A stretch of DNA of 64,000 nt from Streptomyces sp. CG1 (GTDB lineage Bacteria > Actinomycetota > Actinomycetes > Streptomycetales > Streptomycetaceae), in the NCBI RefSeq assembly GCF_041080625.1, contig NZ_CP163518.1, positions 186,001-250,000 on the forward strand. The letters are read 5' to 3'. The notes below the pieces were generated by a model. The model was not told where the DNA came from and ran no database searches. It saw only the letters and a program-made list of their open reading frames with translations. Below are positions 45,092 to 53,973 of the stretch, piece by piece. Position 1 is the stretch's first letter. Every line of letters begins with the position of its first letter. Made by a program: the position numbers and the translations under genes.

Positions 45092-45814
45092 TCACTTCAG
45101 GTGCCGACCGAAGAATCGGTCCCCGTCCTCCACCTCGAACCACGGGGTACCGGTGTGCCCGCCCATATTGGCGTGCAGCGTCTTCTCCTTGGTGCCGAAG
45201 GCGTCGAACAGGTCCAGGGCTCGTTGCCGGGGGTTCCCTTCGTCGTCCCACTGCAGCAGGAACAGCAGCGGAATGGTGACCTGCCGGGCTTCCTCGCGCT
45301 GGGCGCGGGGCACGTAGCCCCCGGCGAAGAAGCCGGCGGCCGCGATGCGCGGTTCGACCACCGCAAGGCGGATGCCGACGGCGGTCCACCCCGAGTACCC
45401 GACTGGGCCGCCGATCTCGGGCAGCGCAAGGAGGGCGTCCAGGGCGGTCCGCCATTCCGGGACCGCCTTTTCGACCAGCGGGCCGATGAAGGACTCGAAG
45501 ATCTCGTCGACCGGCTCGTCGGCCTGCATCGCCCGGCGGATGTCGGCGCGGGCCTGTTCGTCGGCGGCGGAACGGGGCCGGTCACCGCACCCGGCGGCGT
45601 CGATGGTGGCCACCGCGTAGCCGTACGCCGCGGATTGCCGGGCCCGGGCCACCAGCCGGGCCTCCCCCTTGGGCAGGCCGTTGTTGTGGGCCATGAGGAT
45701 CAGTGGTGCCGGTGCGGCGGATTCAGGCGTCCACAAGGTGCCGGGGATCTCGCCGAGGGTGAATTCGCGTTCGAGGACGCCGTCGTCGAGGCGCTGTTCG
45801 GAAGTGAATCGCAT
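45092..45814 (-). CDS. alpha/beta hydrolase
   Basis: This 240-residue protein starts at ATG 45814 after GAAAGG. LILMAHNNGLPKGE is the first strand and oxyanion region; YAVATIDAAGCGDRPRSA follows. The nucleophile elbow is GGPVGYSGWTAVGIRLAV, with Ser in GYSGW. LFLLQWDDEGNPRQRALDLF supplies the acid and MGGHTGTPWFEVEDGDRFF the histidine. It resembles dienelactone-hydrolase-like or dipeptidyl-peptidase-like small hydrolases that many streptomycetes hold. Substrate unknown. It is probably monocistronic. Confidence 0.85.
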   Translation of the reverse strand: MRFTSEQRLDDGVLEREFTLGEIPGTLWTPESAAPAPLILMAHNNGLPKGEARLVARARQSAAYGYAVATIDAAGCGDRPRSAADEQARADIRRAMQADEPVDEIFESFIGPLVEKAVPEWRTALDALLALPEIGGPVGYSGWTAVGIRLAVVEPRIAAAGFFAGGYVPRAQREEARQVTIPLLFLLQWDDEGNPRQRALDLFDAFGTKEKTLHANMGGHTGTPWFEVEDGDRFFGRHLK

Positions 45815-46539
45815 GGTCGTGCCTTTCGGGAGTGCGCTTGAACGGCGCTCCCGGACGACCTACCGTCCGACCGTGACCCCGGAGGGGAGCACCCATGTCG
45901 ATACTGCGTTCACGGGTACCACCTCCTCGTTCTCTTGCACGGCCTCCGGAAAAGTAGCAGTGGTCGCCGTGGTCCGCCAACAGGTTTTTGCGGAGGCTCC
46001 GTGGCCGGACGCCACGCAGCCACTCGCCCAAAGGCAGGCTTCACGCTCCGGGGCTCGCCGCGAAGGCGGTCACGCTCAGCCAGCAAGATCCAACGGATTC
46101 ACAGCCGCTCGCTTGACACGTGCAGGGAATGCCCCAACTCCCTGCTGCGCAGAGTCAAGCGCGACGAGTTCGCAGTCACGAACCATCGATGCGGTATGTC
46201 GCAACTCCCACCCGTTTCCCGTGGAGCCTCGCCGCGGCCCCGGGCAAGGCAGTCGTGTCGTGGGCGACGCAACGCCTACCGAGATAGTCCCTCCCCATCA
46301 GGCGGTGAACAGCTCACAAATCGACAGCTGGAGATGGGCAGACACTCAGTCGCCGACCACCTCGCTCACGGACGCGTGGGCGGCAGCCTCATCGGCCAGG
46401 TGTCGCCGCCAACGATCACCACAGTCGGGCAGCCATGCGTCCGAATCCGGCGGCACACAGCATGCCCTCAACTCACCGCCCACACAGGAATCTTGAGTGC
46501 CGTCGAACAGGGCGACTGCCGCCGCCCTGACGATGACGC
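45815..46539. other. 725-base stretch without a recognised gene
   Basis: I see no conserved domain on either strand. A tiny frame at 45895-45957 has GGAGGGG before its ATG and encodes an Arg/Pro-rich 20-residue peptide, divergent from the hydrolase gene. Several longer frames here have shadow-like composition. Confidence 0.4.
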
Positions 46540-46719
46540 GCAGCTCGATCTCCACAGCCTGGACCTGACCTGATCCGGCTCACCCTCCAGCGCATGAACG
46601 ACTGGATCGCCGTGGCGCTGCAGCAGCTGACCGACGAACAGCCGGACATCCTGCTCGCCAAGCCCAGCGAGTACAGCGGCCGGATCGAGTTCTACGTCCG
46701 CCGCCACCCGGAGAACTGA
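46540..46719 (+). pseudogene. C-terminal remnant of unknown protein
   Basis: LIRLTLQRMNDWIAVALQQL, then DEQPDILLAKPSEYSGRIEF and YVRRHPEN to a TGA, look like a real protein end. The previous frame (DAQLDLHSLDL) joins only with a frameshift. Family not recognised. Confidence 0.35.
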
Positions 46720-46900
46720 CCGGCGTTCTCCGTACGCCCTCGCCCGTACCGGCACTCCCCGGCCGTCCGGGGGGCCGTTGGGTGTCCGCCCGGTCAGCAG
46801 AGACCAGGCGACCCGCCCTATCCGGGAGGGCGCCGTGCCCCTAACCTGCCACTCCCTGACGGACGCCGCCGCACGCCTCAGCCGGCGCCGTACCTATGCC

Positions 46901-46942
46901 GACGCCACCGACGCCACCGACGCCACCGACGCCACCGACGCG
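46901..46942. repeat. 9-bp tandem repeat
   Basis: GACGCCACC is repeated four times from 46901, then GACGCG. It encodes Asp-Ala-Thr repeats in a plus-strand frame that starts near 46834 (PLTCHSLTDAAARLSRRRTY). After the repeat another frame reads VDTVGQIVVQCYRGAVEERG, so the small gene may be broken here. Confidence 0.85.
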
Positions 46943-47083
46943 CAGGATCCGGCGATGTGGACACCGTCGGCCAGATCGTCGTCCAGTGCTACCGCGGCGC
47001 TGTGGAGGAGCGAGGAGGCGAGGTCGTCCTCTCGCCTACACCGCTGACGGCGACGGGGGCACGGCATACTTCGCCTCAGGAGT

Positions 47084-47674
47084 TCACTCTGTGCCTGCTG
47101 TGGACCGGCAATCGTTCCACAGGGCAGCGAGGCGGGGCGGGATCTGGGTGATGGCGGCACATCCCCGAGGTCCGGCAGGGAAACTGTCACTGGCCACGTA
47201 GTGCCAACCGGCGCCCGGACCATCGACGAAGTACTTCATCGCAGCTCCGTCATCCTGCAGGGCGACCTGCTCCGCCTCCGTGCTGCCGGGGGTCAGGTGG
47301 AATCGGGTTCCCGCGTAGAAGACACCGCTGCAACTCCCGTAGTAGAACGTGCCCTTGACTGGGGCGATGTGGGTGAGGGGTGGTTGCGCCTGTCTACGGT
47401 AGGCCGCTGTGACGCTCGCCTTGATGGTGGGCGACGCCAGCAGCGACTGGCAGCCGCCCGTCTTCGCCGAGGATCCGCCGGTCTTGGTCTTGGAACCGGC
47501 GGCTGTGTGCCCGGGCGAAGTACCCGCCGTCGTGGACGCCTCGGCCGACGAGGAAGGCGTTTGCGGCGCGTGCGAAGTGCTGCTGTTCTGCCTACAGCTT
47601 GTGAGCAGGGCCGCTGCGGCAGCGGCCATCCCCAGAGCGGCACCTCGGTACAGGAAACAGTTCTGATGTGTCAT
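47084..47674 (-). CDS. lipoprotein
   Basis: The 196-residue protein has a short signal with a lipobox (MAAAAAALLTSC, Cys near 27), so it should be lipid-anchored on the outer face of the membrane. A Ser/Thr/Gly-rich linker follows (SSSAEASTTAGTSPGHTAAG). The C-terminal domain of about 110 residues carries four Cys residues (GGCQSLL, GSCSGVFYAG, RGCAAI, NDCRST) and the segment TFYYGSCSGVFYAGTRFHLT. No enzyme motif is visible. Similar lipoproteins of unknown function are common in streptomycetes. Confidence 0.8.
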   Translation of the reverse strand: MTHQNCFLYRGAALGMAAAAAALLTSCRQNSSTSHAPQTPSSSAEASTTAGTSPGHTAAGSKTKTGGSSAKTGGCQSLLASPTIKASVTAAYRRQAQPPLTHIAPVKGTFYYGSCSGVFYAGTRFHLTPGSTEAEQVALQDDGAAMKYFVDGPGAGWHYVASDSFPAGPRGCAAITQIPPRLAALWNDCRSTAGTE

Positions 47675-48077
47675 GTCGAATCAGTCTCTCTTGATGCGTC
47701 TATACAGGTCCGAGATGTCATAACTCGGATGCGTTCTCCCGGCCTTGGGCATCAAGACGCTGCGATGTGCACCGCGGTTTCACCGCATCCGTGTCGGCTC
47801 ACCGTGTGACCTGGTCAGCGCGGGTCGCGCGCCCACCATCGACCACGACCGCACAGACACGCCTGCCGGACGTACCAGACGTGGGCCGAGGACTGCGTGG
47901 ATGAGCAGGTGCAGCCTCCACCAGACCCGGAGCGCTTCAGTCAGCGGTGCGTGCGGTCTGGTGCGATGCCCATGAACCCGGCCAGAGGGCTCCTTCAGAT
48001 GTACGTGGCGCCACAGGTCGGGCAGCATGGGAGGGAAGAGACGCATCCGGCACTCGGGGGCTGGAGAAGGGAAGCCT
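47675..48077. other. divergent intergenic region
   Basis: About 400 bases between the lipoprotein and AraC-type genes should hold both promoters. A long minus-strand frame overlaps but has no recognisable domain. GAAGGGAAG just before 48078 is the ribosome binding site of the AraC gene. Confidence 0.4.
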
Positions 48078-49058
48078 GTGATCGCGTCCATTGTTCGCAC
48101 CTCGGACCTGCCGTCAGCTGACCGCTTCGCCTGGTGGCGCAAGGTCATAGACGACGACCTCACGCCTACCCGGACCACCAGCGAGCACAGCGGCAACTTC
48201 CGCGCGCAGGCAGTGTTCCTGGGCCTGGACTGCATTCAGGTGTCGGACCTGACCATTCCCACTCTCCAGTGCCGCCGCACTCCGACGCTGATCCGCCGCT
48301 GCGACCCAGAACGCTACCAACTCGCCCTGGTCAAGTCGGGTTTGGTGGGGATGACCCGGTGCCGCAGCGAGGCACGACTCCAGGCCGGCGACTTCATCCT
48401 CTACGACACCTCACACCCTTTCGACTTCCATGCCATCGCGGAGCATGGGTCGGCGCAGCTGACCATCATGCACCTGCCCAGGGCGGCGCTGTCCCTGCCC
48501 GCCAACCGGGTGGCTCCCCTTCTGGGACAGCGCATGGGCGCCGCGGGCACGGGGGCGATCCTGGCCTCCTGCCTGGACAGCCTCGTCGTCGCCGCTCTCG
48601 CCGACAGCTTGAGCGTGCGGGACGCCACACGGCTGGGCCCGGTCGTACGCGACCTCGCCACGGCGTTCCTGGGCCACCACGCGGACGCCGAGGACCATCT
48701 CCCGCCCGAGCCGCGACAGCAGGCACTGATCAGCCGCATCCAGGCATTCATCGAGCACCGGCTCGGCGACCCCGGTCTCTCCCCCGCAGTGATCGCCGAG
48801 GCCCACCACATCTCCGTGCGCTACCTGCACAAGCTCTTCGAACGGCAGGACGCCACTGTCGCCGCATGGATCAGACGCCGACGGCTGGACCGCTGCCGCC
48901 ACGACCTGGGCGACCCTGCTCTCGCCACCCGTTCCGTCCATGCGATCGCGGCGCGCTGGGGCTTCACCCGCGCCGACCACTTCAACCGAACGTTTCGGGC
49001 CGAGTACGGAGCAACTCCTGGCGAATACCGGCGCGCCATCTCCGCGGGGCACCTGTAG
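48078..49058 (+). CDS. AraC-family transcriptional regulator
   Basis: The GTG at 48078 with GAAGGGAAG upstream gives 326 residues. Residues 1-200 are the AraC-like ligand-binding domain found in many streptomycete regulators (RTSDLPSADRFAWWRKVIDD, FILYDTSHPFDFHA). The C-terminal 100 residues carry two HTH motifs: LSPAVIAEAHHISVRYLHKL and SVHAIAARWGFTRADHFNRT, then FRAEYGATPGEYRRA. It would bind DNA as a cytoplasmic regulator. Neither neighbour is an obvious target. Confidence 0.9.
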   Translation: MIASIVRTSDLPSADRFAWWRKVIDDDLTPTRTTSEHSGNFRAQAVFLGLDCIQVSDLTIPTLQCRRTPTLIRRCDPERYQLALVKSGLVGMTRCRSEARLQAGDFILYDTSHPFDFHAIAEHGSAQLTIMHLPRAALSLPANRVAPLLGQRMGAAGTGAILASCLDSLVVAALADSLSVRDATRLGPVVRDLATAFLGHHADAEDHLPPEPRQQALISRIQAFIEHRLGDPGLSPAVIAEAHHISVRYLHKLFERQDATVAAWIRRRRLDRCRHDLGDPALATRSVHAIAARWGFTRADHFNRTFRAEYGATPGEYRRAISAGHL

Positions 49059-49395
49059 AACGTCGACGCTCTGGTGCTCTTGTGTTCCCGCAGTTCCCCG
49101 GGCCGGTCTCGACCTGCGGCTACGTCGGCTGTCTGCCGTACGACGTCCGGGCGGGGCCGGCACGGCTGACGCCGATCGCCTCACCGCGGTGACTCACGTC
49201 CACCGCGCCGCGGACAGGCCAACCAGCATCACCCGAAGCCCCGTTACCACACCTTCCGCGCATCACAACTCGCCGCGCACGAGGGCTGTCCGGCGGATCT
49301 TCGGACTGCCTCGGGCTCAGCTTTGTCCGGGTGGAAGAAACCCCTGCCGGGTGATCCGGGACACCCGAGGCGACAAACCGCCCATACACCGAGAC
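49059..49395. other. gap without a recognised gene
   Basis: Between the AraC gene and the next hairpin no frame has a recognisable domain or ribosome binding site. Confidence 0.4.
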
Positions 49396-49419
49396 GGCCC
49401 GCCGGACGACCGACGGGCC
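49396..49419 (-). terminator. hairpin after small secreted protein
   Basis: GGCCCGCCGG and CCGACGGGCC form a 10-bp stem with one mismatch around ACGA. It lies 16 bases beyond the stop of the minus-strand gene at 49436. Confidence 0.6.
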
Positions 49420-49435
49420 ATCGCAGAAGGCCGGG

Positions 49436-49804
49436 CTAGAGACCGATAACCGCCTGGGCTGTCCTGTACGTTCCTGACGGGCAGCCGGAGTAAACACCCC
49501 TCCGGTCACCGAACCAATGCCAGTACGTGGCGCGATACCACTGGCCGTTGGAACACTTCACCTCGGTGCTGTACTCCTCAGGCCCCGTTCCGTCACACCA
49601 GGCGTTCCATCCCGTGGACGTTGTGTAGTTCACGTAGCAGTGCCCGTTCCAGCCCATCGGTTTCATGACACCGTCGGCGCCGCCACCTCGGGCCGAGGCC
49701 TGCGCGCCGACACCCACGGTTGGAGATGCGCCGGCCGAACCGACCGCCATCGCAGTCGCGAAAACCAACGATGTCGCCACTATGCCGAGCTTGAGTCCTC
49801 GCAC
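49436..49804 (-). CDS. small secreted protein with four cysteines
   Basis: The GTG at 49804 after GGGGGAA gives 122 residues with a clear signal (LKLGIVATSLVFATAMAVGS, then AGA). The mature protein holds two Cys pairs (GHCYVNYTT, WNAWCDGTG; EVKCSNGQWYR, YSGCPSGTYR) and many aromatic residues. This fits a compact disulfide-bonded extracellular protein. The longer frame upstream lacks a proper start context. Function unknown. Confidence 0.75.
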   Translation of the reverse strand: MRGLKLGIVATSLVFATAMAVGSAGASPTVGVGAQASARGGGADGVMKPMGWNGHCYVNYTTSTGWNAWCDGTGPEEYSTEVKCSNGQWYRATYWHWFGDRRGVYSGCPSGTYRTAQAVIGL

Positions 49805-50128
49805 ACTTCCCCCTGCTGATTGAGCCTCGTTGGGCGCTTCCCCGACAGGTGGTCCAGGAGGTGCTTCCACGCTGCGCCTCCCCCTGTCGACGTCTGGAGT
49901 CCCGGAAACGCGAACTCCCCCATTCCCGTACCTGCATTTCAGAACCGGTCACCCCCGAGCATCTCGAAGGTTCGCGGCTCGCATAGAAGTATGTCTTCGC
50001 CCGCTCACGGCTGTCATTGACGTGGAGCGCAAGGCTGTTGATAACCAGTGCACAAAGGGCAGCGGACGCGATGGAGGCTGGTTGCCTAAGAGCTGTCCCG
50101 TAAAAGATCTTCTGGACTTGGCGATGGG

Positions 50129-50605
50129 CTATCCCATGGCTGCTCGGGCGGCGTCGAGGAACGCCAGGCGGTTGTCCTCCAGGTAGTCCCGTACGCTCTC
50201 GCCGTCGGGCAAGCCTTCCCACACCGTCCTGTTGAGGTCGAGGAAGTACGCACGTGCCGCGTCATGCACGGGCAGGGGGAACTGAATGCGGATGAGCCGC
50301 TCGGCGACCCACAGCCTGTTCATGACGTCCTGGGACTTCAGGTGCCAGGGGTGGGTGTCGTCGAACTCGGAAGGCCGGCTGAACGCGGAACGTTCGGCCT
50401 CGGCCGCCACCTCGATGAACCGCTCCAGCAGCGCCAGCCGTTCCGCGCGCCGAGCCTCCGACAGGGCGTTCTGCTGCCGTTGCTGTTCAGCGCGTTCCGC
50501 TGACAGTTGAGTCCTGTGCTGGACGAGGTAGGACAGCATGCCGCCGAGGACAACGCCGCCCAACGATATGAGTGACACCCAGACCTGACCTGACATGGTG
50601 GTCAT
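50129..50605 (-). CDS. membrane-anchored coiled-coil protein, likely IS passenger
   Basis: This 158-residue protein has one N-terminal transmembrane helix (VWVSLISLGGVVLGGMLSYL). A charged coiled coil follows (LSAERAEQQRQQNALSEARR, AERLALLERFIEVAAEAERS), then a cytosolic helical region (VMNRLWVAERLIRIQFPLPV, ESVRDYLEDNRLAFLDAARA). It is divergent from the transposase, with 35 bases between the starts. No family was recognised. Its position inside the inverted repeats suggests it travels with the element; a role in host benefit or in control of transposition is conjecture. Confidence 0.75.
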   Translation of the reverse strand: MTTMSGQVWVSLISLGGVVLGGMLSYLVQHRTQLSAERAEQQRQQNALSEARRAERLALLERFIEVAAEAERSAFSRPSEFDDTHPWHLKSQDVMNRLWVAERLIRIQFPLPVHDAARAYFLDLNRTVWEGLPDGESVRDYLEDNRLAFLDAARAAMG

Positions 50606-50640
50606 CGTGTCACGCCGTCGATCTTTGAGACGATCTCGCT

Positions 50641-51411
50641 GTGGCTGGTGTGATCACGGCGTCCGAGCCGTCCTGGATAACCCCGTTCACCGGGCTGAGC
50701 ACGCGTCAGTTTGGCAAGCTGATCACCGAGCTACGGCGCGAGGGCGCTGATCCGGTCCGCAAGGGCCGACCGTGGAGCCTGCCGCTGGAGGACAGGATTC
50801 TGCTGGTCGCCGCGTATTGGCGCACGAACCTGACTCTGCGCCAGCTCGCCCCGCTGTTCGGCATCTCGAAGTCGGCGGCCGACCGCATCATCGACCACCT
50901 CGGGCCGTCGCTCGCACTCCAGCCCCGCAGGCGGTTCCGCAAGGACACCGTGCTGATCGTGGACGGAACCCTGGTGCCCACCCGTGACCACACCGTCGCC
51001 GAGCGGTCGAAGAACTACAGGTACTCGACCAACCACCAGGTCGTCATCGACGCCGACACCCGGCTCGTGGTCACCGTCGGCCGGCCGGTGCCCGGCAACC
51101 GCAACGACTGCAAGGCGTGGGAGCTGTCCGGCGCGAAGGACGCCGTCGGCCGCACCACGGTCATCGCGGACGGCGGCTACCGGGGCACTGGCCTGATCAT
51201 CCCGCACCGGCGCGAACGCGGCCAGGCTGAACTCCCGGCCTGGAAAGAGGAACACAATGCGTCTCACCGCAAGGTCCGTGCTCGCGTCGAGCACGCCTTC
51301 GCCCGGATGAAGGGGTGGAAGATCTTGCGCGACTGCCGCCTGAAAGGTGACGGCGTTCACCACGCCTTGCTCGGCATCGCCCGCCTGCACAACCTCACTC
51401 TGGCCGGGTAA
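50641..51411 (+). CDS. IS5-family transposase
   Basis: The 256-residue DDE transposase appears complete. It has an N-terminal HTH_Tnp_4-like region (LTLRQLAPLFGISKSAADRI), first Asp in DTVLIVDGTLVPTRDH, second in TTVIADGGYRGTGLIIP, and Glu in RKVRARVEHAFARMKGW. The GTG start at 50641 is the first in frame. Nothing looks broken, so the element may be active. Confidence 0.9.
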   Translation: MAGVITASEPSWITPFTGLSTRQFGKLITELRREGADPVRKGRPWSLPLEDRILLVAAYWRTNLTLRQLAPLFGISKSAADRIIDHLGPSLALQPRRRFRKDTVLIVDGTLVPTRDHTVAERSKNYRYSTNHQVVIDADTRLVVTVGRPVPGNRNDCKAWELSGAKDAVGRTTVIADGGYRGTGLIIPHRRERGQAELPAWKEEHNASHRKVRARVEHAFARMKGWKILRDCRLKGDGVHHALLGIARLHNLTLAG

Positions 51412-51473
51412 CGGAGAAACGAGCTGGTCAACCAGCACATCGTAGATCTTTTACGGGACAACCCTTAAGCGGC

Positions 51474-52140
51474 ATGAAGTGCAGGTATGGGCGGGGCGGA
51501 GCGGCATCGGGCTGGACGGACGGCCGGATGAGCCGGCGGTTCATGACGGTGGTCGCGGCAAGGGTGAGCATCGCTTCAGAGTGCTCGGGCTGGGTTTCGT
51601 AGGCGCGTACGTTCCGGCGCGCGTGCGACAGCCACGCCAGCGACCTCCCCACCACCCGCCTGCGCGGCAGGACCACGAATCCCTGTGCGTCTTTGGGCCT
51701 GTTCACGGTCTTGATCGTCAGGTGGAGGAAGGGCTTGGCTCAGTCGACGAGTGTGCCGGTGTAGGCCAAGCCGGCCCAGACGATGGTGATTTCGGGGTGG
51801 ATCAGCCGCGGGCGGAAGAGGACTTCGCGGGCCGCGACGCAATCGTGCCCGTCGGCCGGGGTGACCATCACGAACAGCGGCGAACCCTTGAGGCCACGGC
51901 ACTATGTCGCTCCTGCCCGGGACCTTCTTCCCCGCGTCATACCCGGACGTGGAGCGCGGGACGGTGGCGGCGACCTTGACCGACTGCGAGTCGATCCACC
52001 ACCGCCACCGGATGCGGGGATGCCCCCATGGCCCGCCGGATCCGGCGCCGCAACTGCTCGCGGATGAGGGGGAACACCCCGATCGCGAACCAGCGGGTGA
52101 AGAACCCCAACACCAGGGGTTGCAGTTTGGTGAGGGACAA
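51474..52140 (-). pseudogene. second IS5-family transposase, frameshifted
   Basis: WWIDSQSVKVAATVPRSTSG (first Asp region) and DAGKKVPGR are in one frame. The C-terminal RPKDAQGFVVLPRRRVVGRS, LAWLSHARRNVRAYETQPEH and MLTLAATTVMNRRL are in another. These are typical of a streptomycete IS5 subgroup. The N-terminal part is scrambled and the copy abuts the right repeat of the neighbouring element. Confidence 0.8.
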
Positions 52141-52532
52141 GAGTTGCCCAGGAGGGTGTCCTGACTGATCACGTCCGTGACCGTGACCGTCGTGGGCACC
52201 TGCTTGGGCACCCGGAAGCTCGACTCCTGATCGCGCGGCGTCTCATTCATGGCGATCATGCTGGGTGCCGCCCGCCCCGCCCGCCGGTCCCCACACACCG
52301 GCCGTCACCCGTACGGCTCCGGTGCCCCGTCTCGCTCGGACCGCTGAGGCTGCACGTGATCGTCCAACCTCAGCAGTCCTTTCAGGCTCTCCCTCAGACC
52401 AGCCTTAGGCTGACGGCGACCTGCGGAAGCGCGATCAGCAGGAGAGCAGTTCCCGTTTCGGCGTCTTCACATGTCTCACTGTGTGACGGGCTTGATCAAT
52501 CTCACGAGGACGGCGGAACCCTTCAGAATTGT
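52141..52532. other. gap without a recognised gene
   Basis: A minus-strand stretch near 52180-52272 (MNETPRDQESSFRVPKQVPT) may be the start of a lost gene, but nothing identifiable follows. Confidence 0.3.
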
Positions 52533-53089
52533 TCAGGCGAATTCCGTCAACGGCGCCGTGACCACCTCTTGCCACCGGTCTCGGTGGCCGTCGGCCTCCA
52601 GCCGGTAATAAAAGCGTCTCTCGGCGCTCATCACCGGCTGAGCCCGCGTGGTCGCCGATGTTATGTGCGAGCAAGTAGTGAGCGAAGATCACGCTGCCAG
52701 CCGGGCCGACTGCTTGCACCGGATCGCCGAGTTCGATCTTCGGATACGGTTCGGGCGCCATGTCCTGAACTCGCGCAAGGGCCTCGGCGCCCCGCTCGGC
52801 GAGGTACTGGCCGAACCTGAGATGAGTACCAGGCCACAGCCACAGGTTGCCCTGCCCGGGTGTCGTGTGATCAGTGAGCCATGCGCCCGCGAGCAGGGTA
52901 AAAGTGCCGGGTCGGCCGTCGGGTTCCGTCGGCGTCAGCCCGTCGGCATGAGGCCCTCCTGGCCGGTGCGGCCAAGGGGGGATCGTGGTGGCCACCTGCA
53001 CGCCTTCCGGTCTCTGTATTCCGAGCCCATCACGCAGCAACTGCTTCGCCAAGTCCGCAAGGCGCGTCCGGCAGAAGAAGTCGAGCAGT
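52533..53089 (-). pseudogene. phytanoyl-CoA dioxygenase-like gene, 3' part
   Basis: This continues the gene that starts at 60230. It reads LLDFFCRTRLADLAKQLLRD, PHADGLTPTEPDGRPGTFTL (HxD iron site, His-Ala-Asp), GQGNLWLWPGTHLRFGQYLA and GPAGSVIFAHYLLAHNIGDH (distal His), as in PhyH-type Fe(II)/2-oxoglutarate oxygenases. Near 52630, at a TTTT run, the frame shifts by one. The true end (RFYYRLEADGHRDRWQEVVT to TGA at 52533) is in another frame. The gene is thus doubly broken: by the transposon and by an indel. Confidence 0.85.
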
Positions 53090-53298
53090 GAGTGGTGTGC
53101 ATCGTGAAGTCGCAGGTCACGGGTCTGGTGTGAGTGACGATTCGGGTACTCGTGCCGGTCGGCGGCTGATGACCATGGCGTAGATCATCGGGCAGGTCCG
53201 GTTCCGACGGTCTGCCGGGTTCGGCTGCGCCGTGACCGACACCCGTCTACGATCCGTCAGCAGGTCGGCACGCTATGGGACCGCGGGAGGCTGCGGAC

Positions 53299-53745
53299 AT
53301 GCAGGAGCGGCAGTGGATCACCGCCCGCCGGAACGAACTGGACGCTCTGGCCGAGCAGTTGACCAAGGAGCTCCAGGAGGTCCAGGCCGAGCGGGAGGAA
53401 CTGGCGATCGCGGAGCGGGTGTTGAATCGTCTGGCCGAGCAGGCCCAGGCCGATCTCGCGGCTGTCGCTCCGGTAGCGGCGCAGGCGGCCGGGCGTGCGG
53501 TGCTGCTGATGCCGCACCGCAGCGACGCGGCCGACGAGACCGCGCTGCCTGGTGACAACCGCAGGATCCTTCAGATCGTGCGGGCCGCCGGCGGCCCGGT
53601 GCAGGTCAGGGCGGTGGGCGAGGAGCTGGGACTTGAGGTGGCGGTGCGCGGGAAGCTGGAGCCGCTACGAGCGAAGTTGACCAAGCTCGCAGACCGCGGC
53701 TGGCTGCACAAACGCCCCGGCGGGAAGTTCACCGCACGCCCGTAG
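53299..53745 (+). CDS. IS-associated coiled-coil and winged-helix protein
   Basis: The ATG at 53299 follows GGGAGG. The 148-residue protein starts with a long charged coiled coil (WITARRNELDALAEQLTKEL, EVQAEREELAIAERVLNRLA), then an Ala-rich linker. It ends with a winged-helix domain (NRRILQIVRAAGGPVQVRAV, EPLRAKLTKLADRGWLHKRP, GGKF). A homologue sits in the same place in the truncated second IS copy (59845), so it belongs to the element. It may regulate transposition or the host; its DNA-binding form is the only clue. Confidence 0.75.
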   Translation: MQERQWITARRNELDALAEQLTKELQEVQAEREELAIAERVLNRLAEQAQADLAAVAPVAAQAAGRAVLLMPHRSDAADETALPGDNRRILQIVRAAGGPVQVRAVGEELGLEVAVRGKLEPLRAKLTKLADRGWLHKRPGGKFTARP

Positions 53746-53973
53746 CGGTGTCGGTGAAGCACGCCGCATCGGCGTAACTGAAGGGCCTTCGGCGGCAGTT
53801 GAGTTTGGTGTGAAGAAAAACAACCCTCACACCGAGGGCCCGACGGTCTTGTCTACACCGCCCGTCTGCCGCTGTCGAGCGCCACCCTGAACTATCTCGC
53901 CGACCTGATACGCAGCCATCTGAAGAAGATCGGCTCGCGGTGGCGGGCCCTGCCCGCGGGAAAGATCGCGGGG

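Larger units (their letters stand above)
50094..51460 (+). mobile_element. IS5-type element carrying a passenger gene
   Basis: TGTCCCGTAAAAGATCT at 50094-50110 and its exact complement at 51444-51460 are perfect 17-bp inverted repeats; outward similarity continues for a few bases with mismatches. Between them are a full-length IS5-family transposase and, divergently, a membrane-protein gene that ends only 18 bases from the left repeat. The usual IS of this type has the repeat directly before the transposase. No identical target duplication could be seen. Confidence 0.75.

Noticed and set aside
45895..45957. Possible 20-residue leader peptide with a good ribosome binding site
   Set aside because: It has no downstream plus-strand gene to control and no repeated regulatory codons.
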